Positions 29,847 through 38,791 of a DNA stretch of 64,000 nt are shown in pieces; position 1 is the first letter of the stretch, and every line of letters begins with the position of its first letter. The stretch covers positions 2,534,058-2,598,057 of the forward strand of contig NZ_ATYB01000014.1 of NCBI RefSeq assembly GCF_000427465.1, given 5' to 3'. A program made the translations under genes and the position numbers. The notes below the pieces were generated by a model. The model did no database searches, was not told the origin of the DNA, and worked only from the letters and a program-made list of their open reading frames with translations. This DNA comes from Sinorhizobium arboris LMG 14919. GTDB lineage: Bacteria > Pseudomonadota > Alphaproteobacteria > Rhizobiales > Rhizobiaceae.

Positions 29847-30590
29847 TTACTGCGAAATACCTTCCAGACGATAGCGCGTGCCCGGATAAACAAGCCGCGC
29901 AACCGTCACATTGGCAGCTTCAGACCAGGTCCGGCGGCGGATCATCAGGCACGGTTCGCCCCGGCCGATTGAAAGGAGTTTGCATTCCCACGGCTTCGGC
30001 AGCACGGCCTCGACGATCTGTTCCGTCCGCGTGATCGGCGCGACCAACGTCAGATAGACGTTCGGGGTCATGCTGATAAAATCCTGTTCCAGGTAACTGG
30101 GGCAGATTGCGGGATTGACGAAACGGTCTTCGATCTGGATCGGAACGTCGTTCTCTGCGTGGACGATGATCGAGTGGAACACCCGCGCTTTCGTCGCGAG
30201 CCCGAGCGCCTCTGCGATTTCGGGGCTTGCCTGGTCTTCCTCGAGGAGCGTGATCCGCGAGGTATGCCTGTGGCCGCGCTCATGTATCTCGTCGGCGATA
30301 TTTCGCACTTCCAGAAGGGCCGTGCTGCCTTTGCGGGCGGCGACGAAGGAACCTACCCCTTGGACGCGGGTGATCGCGCCCTCGCTCGCCAGCTCGCGAA
30401 GCGCGCGATTGGCGGTCATCCGGCTGACGCCGAGATCGGCGACGATATCGTTTTCGGACGGTATGCGATGGTGCGGCGGCCACTCGCCGCTTTCGATACG
30501 GCTGCGGATGAACTGTTTTACTGCTTCATAGCGCGGCACAGGCCCGTCGTCGAAGACCGTCCTATCGCTCTTGCGCCCCAATACCGCCAT
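29847..30590 (-). CDS. hutC: GntR/HutC-type histidine utilisation repressor
   Basis: 247 residues from ATG 30590 (MAVLGRKSDRTVFDDGPVPRYEAVKQFI). The winged helix-turn-helix of the GntR family (PPHHRIPSENDIVADLGVSRMTANRALRELASEGAITRVQGVGSFVA) is followed by a UTRA effector domain (HRHTSRITLLEEDQASPEIAEALGL...QIEDRFVNPAICPSYLEQDF), which is the HutC pattern. HutC is released from DNA by urocanate. It is divergent from hutF and upstream of the second fusion gene, so it probably controls both directions. Confidence 0.9.
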   Translation of the reverse strand: MAVLGRKSDRTVFDDGPVPRYEAVKQFIRSRIESGEWPPHHRIPSENDIVADLGVSRMTANRALRELASEGAITRVQGVGSFVAARKGSTALLEVRNIADEIHERGHRHTSRITLLEEDQASPEIAEALGLATKARVFHSIIVHAENDVPIQIEDRFVNPAICPSYLEQDFISMTPNVYLTLVAPITRTEQIVEAVLPKPWECKLLSIGRGEPCLMIRRRTWSEAANVTVARLVYPGTRYRLEGISQ

Positions 30591-30684
30591 TCGATGCTCC
30601 ACTACGGCCGGCCGCAGCCGGCCCGGCAAATCAGCGATTGTTTTCCTTTATTTCCAACTTGCGCGCCACAAGAAAATATCTATA

Positions 30685-30698
30685 GTTCCATATACAAC
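30685..30698. promoter_or_regulatory. Candidate HutC operator between hutC and hutF
   Basis: GTTCCATATACAAC is an imperfect dyad with the TATA-centred, TTGTATA-like half on the minus strand that resembles known HutC boxes. It lies 21 bases upstream of hutF in the 128-base divergent gap. The match is by eye. Confidence 0.4.
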
Positions 30699-30718
30699 CA
30701 CGTACAGGAACGGCTCTC

Positions 30719-32092
30719 ATGACAGTTTCCTCCGCTCACCGGCTGTTTGCCGATCAGGCGCTGCTGCCGACCGGCTGGTCCGAGAACGTCGCAATCTCCG
30801 TCGACGAGGCGGGACGCATCCTCGCAGTGGAAGCTGGACAGTTGAAGGCGGCAGGCGACGAGCACCTGTCCGGTCCCGTTGTCCCCGCGATGGCCAACCT
30901 GCATTCCCACGCCTTCCAGCGTGCGATGGCCGGTCTTGCGGAAGTGGCCGGAGCAGGCGACGACAGCTTCTGGACGTGGCGGGAGGAGATGTATCGCACC
31001 GTCGCCCTGGTCGATCCGGATGACGTCGAGGCGATCGCCGCAAAGCTCTACGTGGAAATGCTGAAAGGCGGCTTCGGCCGGGTGGTCGAGTTCCATTACC
31101 TTCACCATCAGCTCGACGGCACCCCTTACGCGGACCCGGCAGAAATGTCGCTGCGGATATTGAAGGCCGCTCAGGCGAGCGGCATCGGCCTCACCCATCT
31201 GCCGGTCTTCTACGCTCACGGCAATTTCGGCGGAGCAGCGCCGAATGCGGGCCAGCGCCCGTTTCTCCATGATCCGGATCGGTTCCTCGCGCTTCTCGAC
31301 CGGCTCTCGCCCGCTTGCCATGCGACCGGCGCCACGCTTGGCTATGCCATTCATTCCCTGCGGGCCGCGACGCCTGAGGAAATGCGCGAGATCCTGGATT
31401 CGTCGCCCCTCTCCGGTCCCGTCCACGTCCATGTCGCCGAGCAACCCCGCGAAGTGGAGGATTGCCTGGCCTGGAGCGGCCGGCGGCCCGTCGAATGGCT
31501 CCTCGACAACATGCCCGTGGACGAGCGCTGGTGCGCGATCCACGCGACGCACATGACGCCCGATGAGACGAAACGGCTCGCCCATTCGGGAGCCGTTGCC
31601 GGCCTTTGCCCCGCAACGGAGGCAAATCTCGGCGACGGAATTTTTCCCGCGGTCGATTTTCTCGCGGCAGGCGGCCGCTTCGGGATCGGCACCGACAGCC
31701 ATGTCGCGACCAGCGTCGCGGAAGAGCTGCGGCTCCTCGAATACGGCCAGCGACTGCGCGACCGCCGGCGCAACCGGCTCGCCGCGCCCGGCGCCTCCGT
31801 CGGCAGGACCATCTTCGATGCGGCGCTCGCAGGCGGCGCCCAAGCGGCCGGAGTGGAAAATCCGGGCATCCGCGTCGGAGGCAGGGCCGATTTCGTCGTC
31901 CTCGACGGTTCCAACCCCTATATCGCCGCGGCAAGCGGCAACCAGATTCTCGACCGCTGGCTCTTCGCGCTCGCCGGCGATGCGGTCCGCGACGTCATGG
32001 TCGCGGGCGAATGGAAGATCCGTAACGGACGACATGACCGGGAGGAAGACATCGACCGCGCCTTCGCGCGCGTTCTGAACAAGCTCAAATAG
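30719..32092 (+). CDS. hutF: Formimidoylglutamate deiminase
   Basis: 457 residues of the amidohydrolase superfamily. It converts N-formimino-L-glutamate to N-formyl-L-glutamate and ammonia in the five-step histidine degradation route. Metal and catalytic segments are visible: NLHSHAFQRAMAG (HxH), HVHVAEQ, HATHM and IGTDSHVATS. The EFHYLHHQ and WREEMY segments match HutF rather than guanine deaminase. Divergent from hutC; the next gene, hutX, follows after 34 bases. HutG, HutI and HutU are not in the window. Confidence 0.92.
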   Translation: MTVSSAHRLFADQALLPTGWSENVAISVDEAGRILAVEAGQLKAAGDEHLSGPVVPAMANLHSHAFQRAMAGLAEVAGAGDDSFWTWREEMYRTVALVDPDDVEAIAAKLYVEMLKGGFGRVVEFHYLHHQLDGTPYADPAEMSLRILKAAQASGIGLTHLPVFYAHGNFGGAAPNAGQRPFLHDPDRFLALLDRLSPACHATGATLGYAIHSLRAATPEEMREILDSSPLSGPVHVHVAEQPREVEDCLAWSGRRPVEWLLDNMPVDERWCAIHATHMTPDETKRLAHSGAVAGLCPATEANLGDGIFPAVDFLAAGGRFGIGTDSHVATSVAEELRLLEYGQRLRDRRRNRLAAPGASVGRTIFDAALAGGAQAAGVENPGIRVGGRADFVVLDGSNPYIAAASGNQILDRWLFALAGDAVRDVMVAGEWKIRNGRHDREEDIDRAFARVLNKLK

Positions 32093-32126
32093 CAATCGAA
32101 TCGCGATTTAAAAAAGGGGAATGCGC

Positions 32127-33161
32127 ATGTCGATCAGCACAATGAAACGCACCTTCGCTGCAGCCGGCCTGATGCTGGCGGCATCCGCCGGCGGCGCCAA
32201 TGCTTCCTATTGCGGCGACGGCAAGACCGTGACCTTCGCCGGCATCGACTGGGAGAGCGGAGCCTTCATCACCGAGGTCATGAAGACGATCCTTTCAAAG
32301 GGATACGACTGTCAGGTCGATTCGATCCCCGGCAATTCCGTGACTCTCGAGCAGGCAACCGCCAACAACGACGTGCAGATTTTCGCCGAGGAATGGCTCG
32401 GCCGCTCGGACGTCTGGAACAAGGCGGTCGAAGAGAAGAAGGTGGTTGCGGTCGGCAAGACCTTCGTGGGCGCCAGCGAAGGCTGGTTCGTACCGGACTA
32501 TGTCGTCCACGGCGATCCCGGCCGCAATATCGAAGCCAAGGCGCCGGATCTGAAGAGCGTATCACAGCTTACCGATCCCAAGATCGCCGAGATCTTCGCC
32601 GATCCGGAGGAGCCGTCCAAGGGCCGCTTCCTGAATTGCCCCTCCGGCTGGACCTGCGAAGGCGTGAGCACTGCCAAGCTCGAAGCCTACAAGCTCGATG
32701 AAGCCTATGTGAACTTCCGCCCCGGGACGGGGACGGCCCTCGATGCGGCGATCACCTCAGCCTATCTCCAGGGTGAGCCGATCCTCTTCTATTACTGGTC
32801 GCCGACCGCGATCATGGGGAAGTTCAAGCTGATCCAGCTCGAAGAGCCGGCCTATAACGAAGCCTGCTGGAAGGAACTGAGCAGCGCCAGCGGAAAACGG
32901 GACGAAGGCTGCGCCTTCCCCTCCGTCGATGTGGCCTATGGCGTGAACAGCACCTTCGCTTCTGAAGCTCCGGAAATCGTCGAGATCCTTGAAAAGGCAA
33001 CCTTCCCGCTAGATGAGGTCAACGCCAGCCTCGCCTATATGGCCGATAACCAGGTCGACTCCACGGCGGCGGCCGCCGAATTCCTGAAAACCAAGGTCGA
33101 TATCTGGGGCAAATGGGTCTCGGACGAGGCGCGCGGCAAGATCGAAGCCGGCATCAAGTAA
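32127..33161 (+). CDS. hutX: Histidine/betaine ABC transporter substrate-binding protein
   Basis: 344 residues from ATG 32127; GGGGA sits six bases upstream of it but directly against the in-frame ATG at 32121. A signal peptide (MKRTFAAAGLMLAASAGGANA) precedes an OpuAC-type binding domain (KTVTFAGIDWESGAFITEVMKTILSKGYDCQVDSIPG). In S. meliloti the hutXWV genes encode a transporter for histidine, proline and betaines; the order and sequence here match that system. An unusual C-run and GC-rich gap separate it from hutW. Confidence 0.92.
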   Translation: MSISTMKRTFAAAGLMLAASAGGANASYCGDGKTVTFAGIDWESGAFITEVMKTILSKGYDCQVDSIPGNSVTLEQATANNDVQIFAEEWLGRSDVWNKAVEEKKVVAVGKTFVGASEGWFVPDYVVHGDPGRNIEAKAPDLKSVSQLTDPKIAEIFADPEEPSKGRFLNCPSGWTCEGVSTAKLEAYKLDEAYVNFRPGTGTALDAAITSAYLQGEPILFYYWSPTAIMGKFKLIQLEEPAYNEACWKELSSASGKRDEGCAFPSVDVAYGVNSTFASEAPEIVEILEKATFPLDEVNASLAYMADNQVDSTAAAAEFLKTKVDIWGKWVSDEARGKIEAGIK

Positions 33162-33236
33162 CGGCGGCCCCATGCTGCCGGCGATCGCCAGCGCCTCGCC
33201 ACCAGGCGGGGCGCTGCGACCGTAGGCAAAAGGCTG

Positions 33237-33250
33237 CCCCCCCCCCCCCC
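33237..33250 (+). repeat. Homopolymeric C14 tract between hutX and hutW
   Basis: Fourteen consecutive C bases followed by GGGCC, in the 143-base gap between hutX and hutW. It is the only long homopolymer in the window. It could be length-variable by slippage or partly a sequencing artefact. Confidence 0.9.
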
Positions 33251-33304
33251 GGGCCAGGAGGGCATCGGCTAACCGCCGCCCGCCTGAACAAGGAACGACA
33301 TCCG

Positions 33305-34162
33305 ATGTTTCCGGACTCTCTCAATCTTTCGATCCGCGCGCCGGTGAACGACTTCGTCCAGGCGCTCGTCGCCAATTATGGCTGGGTGTTCAAGGCGATC
33401 AGCGGTGTCATCTTGAAGGCCGTTCTGTTCATTGAATGGATCCTTCGCGGCCTGCCCTGGTGGCTCGTCATTCTAGCCTTCATGGCGCTCGCCTGGCGAA
33501 GTTCGCGGCGGTGGTCTCTGACGCTGGCCGTGGGCGCGTTGCTGATCGCAGTCGGCATCCTCGGGCTCTGGGACCTGACGATGCAGACGCTCGCCCTGAT
33601 GCTGATGGCGACCATCGTCTCGGTGGTGATCGGCGTGCCCATAGGGATCCTCGTCGCCAAGAGCCGCGTCGTGCGCAGCATCACCTTGCCGGTGCTCGAC
33701 GTCATGCAAACCATGCCGAGTTTCGTCTATCTGATCCCGGCGCTGATGCTCTTCGGTCTCGGTAAGGTTCCGGCGATTCTCGCCACCATCATCTACGCCG
33801 TCCCGCCGCTGATCCGGCTCACCGATCTCGGCATCCGCCAGGTCGACGCGGAAGTCGTCGAGGCTGCAACGGCGTTCGGCGGCAGCCCAGGACAGATTCT
33901 CTTCGGCGTCGAACTGCCGCTTGCAACGCCGACCATCATGGCCGGCCTGAACCAGACGATCATGATGGCGCTGTCGATGGTCGTCGTCGCCTCGATGATC
34001 GGCGCGCGCGGTCTCGGCGAACAGGTGCTGAACGGCATTCAGACGCTCGACGTCGGCAAGGGCCTGGAGGCCGGCATCGGCATCGTCATTCTTGCGATCG
34101 TGCTCGACCGCATCACGCAGGGCTTCGGCAAGCCCCGGACGGAGGACGCGCGCAATGGCTGA
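33305..34162 (+). CDS. hutW: Histidine/betaine ABC transporter permease
   Basis: 285 residues from ATG 33305 (MFPDSLNLSIRAPVNDFVQAL). It is an OpuAB/ProW-type permease with about seven helices; the cytoplasmic EAA loop reads EAATAFGGSPGQILFGVELPLA. The QTMPSFVYLIPALMLFG segment is characteristic of glycine-betaine permeases. The stop overlaps the hutV start by eight bases, indicating translational coupling. Confidence 0.95.
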   Translation: MFPDSLNLSIRAPVNDFVQALVANYGWVFKAISGVILKAVLFIEWILRGLPWWLVILAFMALAWRSSRRWSLTLAVGALLIAVGILGLWDLTMQTLALMLMATIVSVVIGVPIGILVAKSRVVRSITLPVLDVMQTMPSFVYLIPALMLFGLGKVPAILATIIYAVPPLIRLTDLGIRQVDAEVVEAATAFGGSPGQILFGVELPLATPTIMAGLNQTIMMALSMVVVASMIGARGLGEQVLNGIQTLDVGKGLEAGIGIVILAIVLDRITQGFGKPRTEDARNG

Positions 34163-34982
34163 TATCGAGATCCGCAACGTCTACAAGATATTCGGGCAGG
34201 ACGCGAAGAAGGCCCTCGCCATGGCCAGGGACGGCCTCGATAAAGCCGATATCCTGTCGAGGTCCGGCTGCAGCGTCGGCCTCAACGATGTCAGCCTGAA
34301 GATCGGCGCCGGCAAGATCTTCGTGATCATGGGCCTCTCCGGATCGGGCAAGTCGACGCTGGTGCGCCACATCAACCGGCTGATCGAACCGACGAGCGGC
34401 GAGGTCCTCTTCGACGGCAAGGACATTCTCAGTCTCGGTGCGAAGGCGCTGCGCGCCTTTCGCATGCGGCGCGTCAGCATGGTCTTTCAGAGCTTCGCCC
34501 TGATGCCGCACAGGAGCGTGCTGCAGAATGTCGTCTACGGCCAGCGCGTGCGCGGCGTGTCGAAGGACGATGCCAGCGAAATCGGCATGAAATGGATCGA
34601 GACGGTGGGCCTCTCCGGCTATGAGGCGAAATTTCCCCATCAGCTCTCGGGCGGCATGAAGCAGCGTGTCGGCCTCGCACGGGCGCTTGCTGCCGATACC
34701 GACGTGATTCTGATGGACGAGGCTTTCAGTGCCCTTGATCCGTTGATCCGCGGCGACATGCAGGACCAATTGCTGCAGCTGCAGCAGAACCTCGCAAAGA
34801 CCATCGTCTTCATCACGCATGATCTCGACGAGGCCCTGCGCATCGGTTCGGAGATCGCGATCCTGAAGGACGGCCAGGTCGTCCAGGTCGGCGCCCCGAA
34901 CGATATCCTCGACAACCCCGCCAATGACTATGTCGCCCGGTTCGTCCAGCGCCGGCACGAAAGGCCGCAGACCCATGCGTGA
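34155..34982 (+). CDS. hutV: Histidine/betaine ABC transporter ATP-binding protein
   Basis: 275 residues. It has the long N-terminus of ProV/OpuAA ATPases (IRNVYKIFGQDAKKALAMA), Walker A GLSGSGKST, the signature LSGGMKQR, Walker B VILMDEAFSALDP and the switch His (ITHDL). It ends shortly after the ATPase core and lacks the two CBS domains that sense ionic strength in ProV and OpuA, so osmotic gating is unlikely. It overlaps hutW at its 5' end and hutH at its 3' end by eight bases each. Confidence 0.95.
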   Translation: MADIEIRNVYKIFGQDAKKALAMARDGLDKADILSRSGCSVGLNDVSLKIGAGKIFVIMGLSGSGKSTLVRHINRLIEPTSGEVLFDGKDILSLGAKALRAFRMRRVSMVFQSFALMPHRSVLQNVVYGQRVRGVSKDDASEIGMKWIETVGLSGYEAKFPHQLSGGMKQRVGLARALAADTDVILMDEAFSALDPLIRGDMQDQLLQLQQNLAKTIVFITHDLDEALRIGSEIAILKDGQVVQVGAPNDILDNPANDYVARFVQRRHERPQTHA

Positions 34983-36486
34983 ACCGATCTCGGTCGACGG
35001 ACCGCTTAGCTGGCGAAACATCGCTTCCATCGCCGAGGGCGCTCGCCTGGACCTGTCGGCGCCGGCGCGCCAGCGGATCGCCCACGCCCGCGGGATCGTC
35101 GATTCCCTGGTGGGGCGCGGCATCCGCGGTTACGGCATCAACACCGGCGTTGGCGCGCTTTGCGATGTCATCATCAGTCGCGAGAACCAGCGGACGCTTT
35201 CGCGCAACATCATTCTGAGCCACGCTTGCGGCGTCGGAGATCCGCTCGGCCGAGTGGAAACCCGGGCGGTCATGACAGCACAGATAGCCAACTTCGCTCA
35301 CGGCTATTCCGGCGTGCGGACCGAGACGGTCGAGACGCTCCTGGCGTTGCTCGACGCCGACATCATGCCTGTCGTTCCGTCGCGCGGTTCGGTCGGATAT
35401 CTTACCCACGCCGCCGCGATCGGCCTCGTTCTGATCGGCCACGGGTCGGCCATGCAGGGGACGGAGAAACTGAGCGGCGGCGAGGCTCTTGCCCGCCTGG
35501 GGCTCACGCCGTTGCAGCTCGAGGCGAAAGAAGGTCTGAGCCTCGTCAACGGGACTCCATGCGCAACCGGGCTGGCGGCGCTGGCGCTCGCACGTACGGA
35601 AAGGCTGTTCGCCTGGGCGGATGCAGCCGCGGCGATGACCTATGAAAATCTCGGCAGCCAAGCCAATGTCTTTGCGGCATGGCCCTTGGGGCTCCGGCAA
35701 TCCCCCGGCCTGAGCGCGGTCGGCGCGGGATTGCGTGACTGGCTGGCGGAAAGCCCGATGCTCGCAGATACGGCCGGCACCCGCACCCAGGATCCGCTGA
35801 GCCTCAGAGCCGTGCCGCAGGTGCATGGCGCCGCCCGCGACGCCTTTGGTCAAGTGGCCGAAATCGTCGACCGCGAACTTGCGAGCGTGACCGACAACCC
35901 CGCCGTCGCCGGCTCGCCGGAAGCACCCGAGGTGCATTCGCAAGCCCATGCGGTCGGCGCCGCGCTTGGCCTTGCAATGGATAGCCTGGCCGTCGCAGTG
36001 GCGGAAGTCGCGGCAATATCCGAGCGCCGTATCGACCGGCTCGTGAATCCTCTGGTGAGCGGTCTCCCCGCCTTCCTGGCTGGCGACGGCGGCGTTTCCT
36101 CGGGTTACATGATCGCGCAGTACACGGCTGCTGCACTCGTGGCGGAAAACCGCCGTCTGGCGGCGCCCGCCAGTCTCGACGGCGGCATCACCTCTGCGCT
36201 TCAAGAGGACATACTCACCCACGCGACGCCTGCCGCCTGGAAGGCGCTCGCGGTCGTCGACAATCTCGAGCTGATCCTGGCGATCGAACTGCTTGCGGCC
36301 GCTCAGGCCTATGACCTGCAGCCGCAAGTGCGGGGCAAGGCGCAACGCACCGCCGCCCTTTACCGGCGCATACGCTCAGCGATCCCCGCCTATCGCGACG
36401 ATCGCCCGATGAGCGAAGACTTCGACCGGATGCGGCGGCTGATGCAGGATCCGGCCGATAGCACGGCGGGCCGTAACCCGCTCTGA
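34975..36486 (+). CDS. hutH: Histidine ammonia-lyase homologue lacking the MIO motif (HutH2-like)
   Basis: 503 residues, close to the usual HAL length, overlapping hutV by eight bases. Active HAL makes its MIO cofactor from Ala142-Ser143-Gly144. Here GSVG (138-141) is followed directly by YLTHAA, with no Ser of this kind, and later motifs are shifted by about three residues, as expected for an exact deletion of A-S-G. Other pocket residues remain: Y53, H83 (SHACGVGDPL), N192 (LVNGTP), Q272 and R278 in QDPLSLR, and E411 (LQEDI). The Tyr normally in QDPYSLR is Leu275. Normal MIO-dependent ammonia elimination therefore looks impossible; a binding, regulatory or different catalytic role is inferred. 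Confidence 0.9.
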   Translation: MREPISVDGPLSWRNIASIAEGARLDLSAPARQRIAHARGIVDSLVGRGIRGYGINTGVGALCDVIISRENQRTLSRNIILSHACGVGDPLGRVETRAVMTAQIANFAHGYSGVRTETVETLLALLDADIMPVVPSRGSVGYLTHAAAIGLVLIGHGSAMQGTEKLSGGEALARLGLTPLQLEAKEGLSLVNGTPCATGLAALALARTERLFAWADAAAAMTYENLGSQANVFAAWPLGLRQSPGLSAVGAGLRDWLAESPMLADTAGTRTQDPLSLRAVPQVHGAARDAFGQVAEIVDRELASVTDNPAVAGSPEAPEVHSQAHAVGAALGLAMDSLAVAVAEVAAISERRIDRLVNPLVSGLPAFLAGDGGVSSGYMIAQYTAAALVAENRRLAAPASLDGGITSALQEDILTHATPAAWKALAVVDNLELILAIELLAAAQAYDLQPQVRGKAQRTAALYRRIRSAIPAYRDDRPMSEDFDRMRRLMQDPADSTAGRNPL

Positions 36487-36507
36487 ACAAGGAAGGGAGG
36501 AGACCAA

Positions 36508-37833
36508 ATGACGCATATCACCACCGAGGCAAGGGGCTCGCGCGGCAGCGCCGCATTGCGGCTCATCCTGTGCAGCCTCGTCGGCATATTCCTGTTTTTC
36601 GTGCCGGTCGAAATCAACGGCAAGTCGACGATCCTGCTCGACCATGCGGCAACCGCCATATCGACGCAGGCGCGGCCGGTGGCGATCGGTTTCGTATTGT
36701 TGCTGATGGCCTACGGCGCCTTCGCCCCCTTCCTGCGCGCCACCTGGCGCAAGACGACGACCGACGCCGTGTTTTCGGTCCTGCGCGTGTTCGGACTGGC
36801 ACTTGCCGTCCTCTATCTCGCCGGCATCGGGCCCGCGGCCATCTTCGCCCCCGACATGCTGCCCTTTCTTTTCGACAAGCTGGTGCTGTCGGTCGGGCTG
36901 ATCGTGCCCATCGGCGCTTTGGCACTTGCCTTCCTGATCGGCTACGGCCTTCTCGAGTTCACCGGCGTGCTCGTCCAGCCCGTGATGCGGCCGATCTGGC
37001 GCACGCCGGGCTGGTCGGCCATCGACGCCGTCGCTTCCTTCGTCGGCAGCTATTCTCTTGCGCTCCTGATCACGGACCGCGTGTTCCGCGAGGGAAAGTA
37101 CACGGTGCGCGAAGCGGCGATCATCGCCACGGGCTTTTCCACCGTCTCCGCCACGTTCATGATCATCGTGGCCAAGACCCTGGGGCTGATGGACATCTGG
37201 AATTTCTACTTCTGGACGACGCTTCTCGTCACGTTCGTCGTTTCTGCGATCACCGCCCGGATCTGGCCGCTGTCCCGGCTTGCGCACGAGGGCGATCGGG
37301 ACCAGCCGCTGCCCGCCGGCCGCAGCCGCCTGCGGGCCGCCGTCGAGACCGGTCTGGAACAGGCAGCCGTTGCCAAGGGCCTGCCGACACTGCTGCGCCA
37401 AAGCTTCCTTGACGGTCTGCGCATGGCCGCGATGATTCTGCCGAGCATCATGGCCGTCGGGCTCATCGGACTTCTCGCCGCCAAGTTCACGCCGATCTTC
37501 GACATTCTCGGCCTGACGCTCTATCCCTTTACCTGGCTCGCGCAGTTCGGTGAGCCGATGCAGGCCGCCAAGGCGCTCGCCTCCGGGCTTGCAGAGATGT
37601 TCCTGCCGGCCATCCTGCTCAAGGAGGCGGTGCCGGACGTGAAGTTCCTGGCCGCGGTGGTATCGGTCAGTCAGGTTCTTTTCCTGTCGGCCTCCGTCCC
37701 CTGCATGCTGGCGACCTCGATCCCGCTCAGCTTTCGCGATCTTCTGGTGATCTGGTATATTCGCGTCGTATTGAGCATACTGGTGACGGCACCGATCGCT
37801 TGGATCGGAACGTCCATGGGATGGCTCGGCTGA
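36508..37833 (+). CDS. YjiH-family membrane protein (nucleoside-recognition/GATE-type)
   Basis: 441 residues with about ten to eleven hydrophobic helices (LRLILCSLVGIFLFFVPVEI near the start). It resembles YjiH proteins, which contain nucleoside-recognition (Gate) domains such as the ASFVGSYSLALLITDRVFREGKYTVREAA segment. YjiH-type genes are often found beside histidine-utilisation genes, but the transported compound is not established. It lies 21 bases after the HAL homologue with GGGAGGAG upstream, so it belongs to the same operon. Confidence 0.8.
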   Translation: MTHITTEARGSRGSAALRLILCSLVGIFLFFVPVEINGKSTILLDHAATAISTQARPVAIGFVLLLMAYGAFAPFLRATWRKTTTDAVFSVLRVFGLALAVLYLAGIGPAAIFAPDMLPFLFDKLVLSVGLIVPIGALALAFLIGYGLLEFTGVLVQPVMRPIWRTPGWSAIDAVASFVGSYSLALLITDRVFREGKYTVREAAIIATGFSTVSATFMIIVAKTLGLMDIWNFYFWTTLLVTFVVSAITARIWPLSRLAHEGDRDQPLPAGRSRLRAAVETGLEQAAVAKGLPTLLRQSFLDGLRMAAMILPSIMAVGLIGLLAAKFTPIFDILGLTLYPFTWLAQFGEPMQAAKALASGLAEMFLPAILLKEAVPDVKFLAAVVSVSQVLFLSASVPCMLATSIPLSFRDLLVIWYIRVVLSILVTAPIAWIGTSMGWLG

Positions 37834-37835
37834 CG

Positions 37836-38414
37836 ATGATGCGAATTCTGCGCTCGAGCGAGTACAGGCATATGCCGTGGAAGAACGGCGGCGGGGAGAC
37901 GGTGGAAATCGCCGTCTCTCCGGACCGGGCCACCATTGCCGATTTCGACTGGCGCATAAGCATGGCGACCGTCGCCACCAATGGCGCCTTCTCGATCTTT
38001 CCCGGCGTCGATCGCACGCTCTCGATCCTGGAGGGCGGCGGGATGACGCTTGCGATCGAGGGCCGGCAACCGAAGCTTTTGACCACTGCGGACACGCCCC
38101 TCACCTTTCCCGCCGACCTGCCGACATCCGCGACGCTCGCTGATGGACCGGTCACCGACCTCAATGTGATGACACGGCGCCAGGCGTTGAAACACCGCGT
38201 GCGCAGGATTCATGTCGAGGGCTCGCAGCCTTTGTCTACGAGCGCCCGCGATTTCGTTCTCTTCTGTCATCGGGGCAGCGTTGCGCTCGTGACGGAAGGC
38301 GTATCCGCCATCCTGCACGGGCTGGACGCGGCGATCCTCGTCCAGCCGACCACGCTCACGCTCTCGGCCGACATCGCATCGGAAGTTTTCCTGATAGAAA
38401 TCGGCTCGGCCTGA
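37836..38414 (+). CDS. hutD: HutD family protein
   Basis: 192 residues. It begins MMRILRSSEYRHMPWKNGGGETVEIAVSP; the MPWKNGGGxT motif is diagnostic for HutD, a bicupin protein. HutD has been proposed to buffer the intracellular level of urocanate or a related intermediate in pseudomonads. ATGs at 37821 and 37839 are alternative starts. It begins two bases after the YjiH-like gene and closes the hut operon. Confidence 0.88.
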   Translation: MMRILRSSEYRHMPWKNGGGETVEIAVSPDRATIADFDWRISMATVATNGAFSIFPGVDRTLSILEGGGMTLAIEGRQPKLLTTADTPLTFPADLPTSATLADGPVTDLNVMTRRQALKHRVRRIHVEGSQPLSTSARDFVLFCHRGSVALVTEGVSAILHGLDAAILVQPTTLTLSADIASEVFLIEIGSA

Positions 38415-38471
38415 ATCCGCAGCCTGAGCGCGGCTTCGGGCAATGATTTTCCATCCGGAATTCGAGTCGGC

Positions 38472-38705
38472 TCAGCGCATCCCGAAAAGCAGGAGAAGGC
38501 CGCCGATCAACATCAGCGCTACGCCGAGCCAGTTGCGCAGCGGACTCAGAAAACGCAGGCCCTGCCCGCGCGGCTCAAGCGTCTGCTTGGGATCGGCTTG
38601 CGAGGGCTCTGGCGGTTCGCTCAACCGCCGTCGCCCGAGCGCCTCCCACGCCATGTAGAGAAGCCCGCTGATGAAAAGAAATGCACCGGCCAGAGTTGCC
38701 CACAC
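38472..38705 (-). CDS. Small two-helix membrane protein, unrecognised
   Basis: 77 residues. Two hydrophobic segments (WATLAGAFLFISGLLYMAW and NWLGVALMLIGGLLLLFGMR) are joined by a polar, Pro-rich linker of about 35 residues. The good hydrophobic pattern and codon use support a real gene; no family was recognised. It stands alone between hutD and other small genes. Confidence 0.55.
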   Translation of the reverse strand: MWATLAGAFLFISGLLYMAWEALGRRRLSEPPEPSQADPKQTLEPRGQGLRFLSPLRNWLGVALMLIGGLLLLFGMR

Positions 38706-38791
38706 GCGCGCCTCCTGCAGCTGCTTCTGCGTGTTTCACTGTTTCAATGAACCAGTGATTGATCCAGGCGGCGATGGAACGCGCGGCGTTG

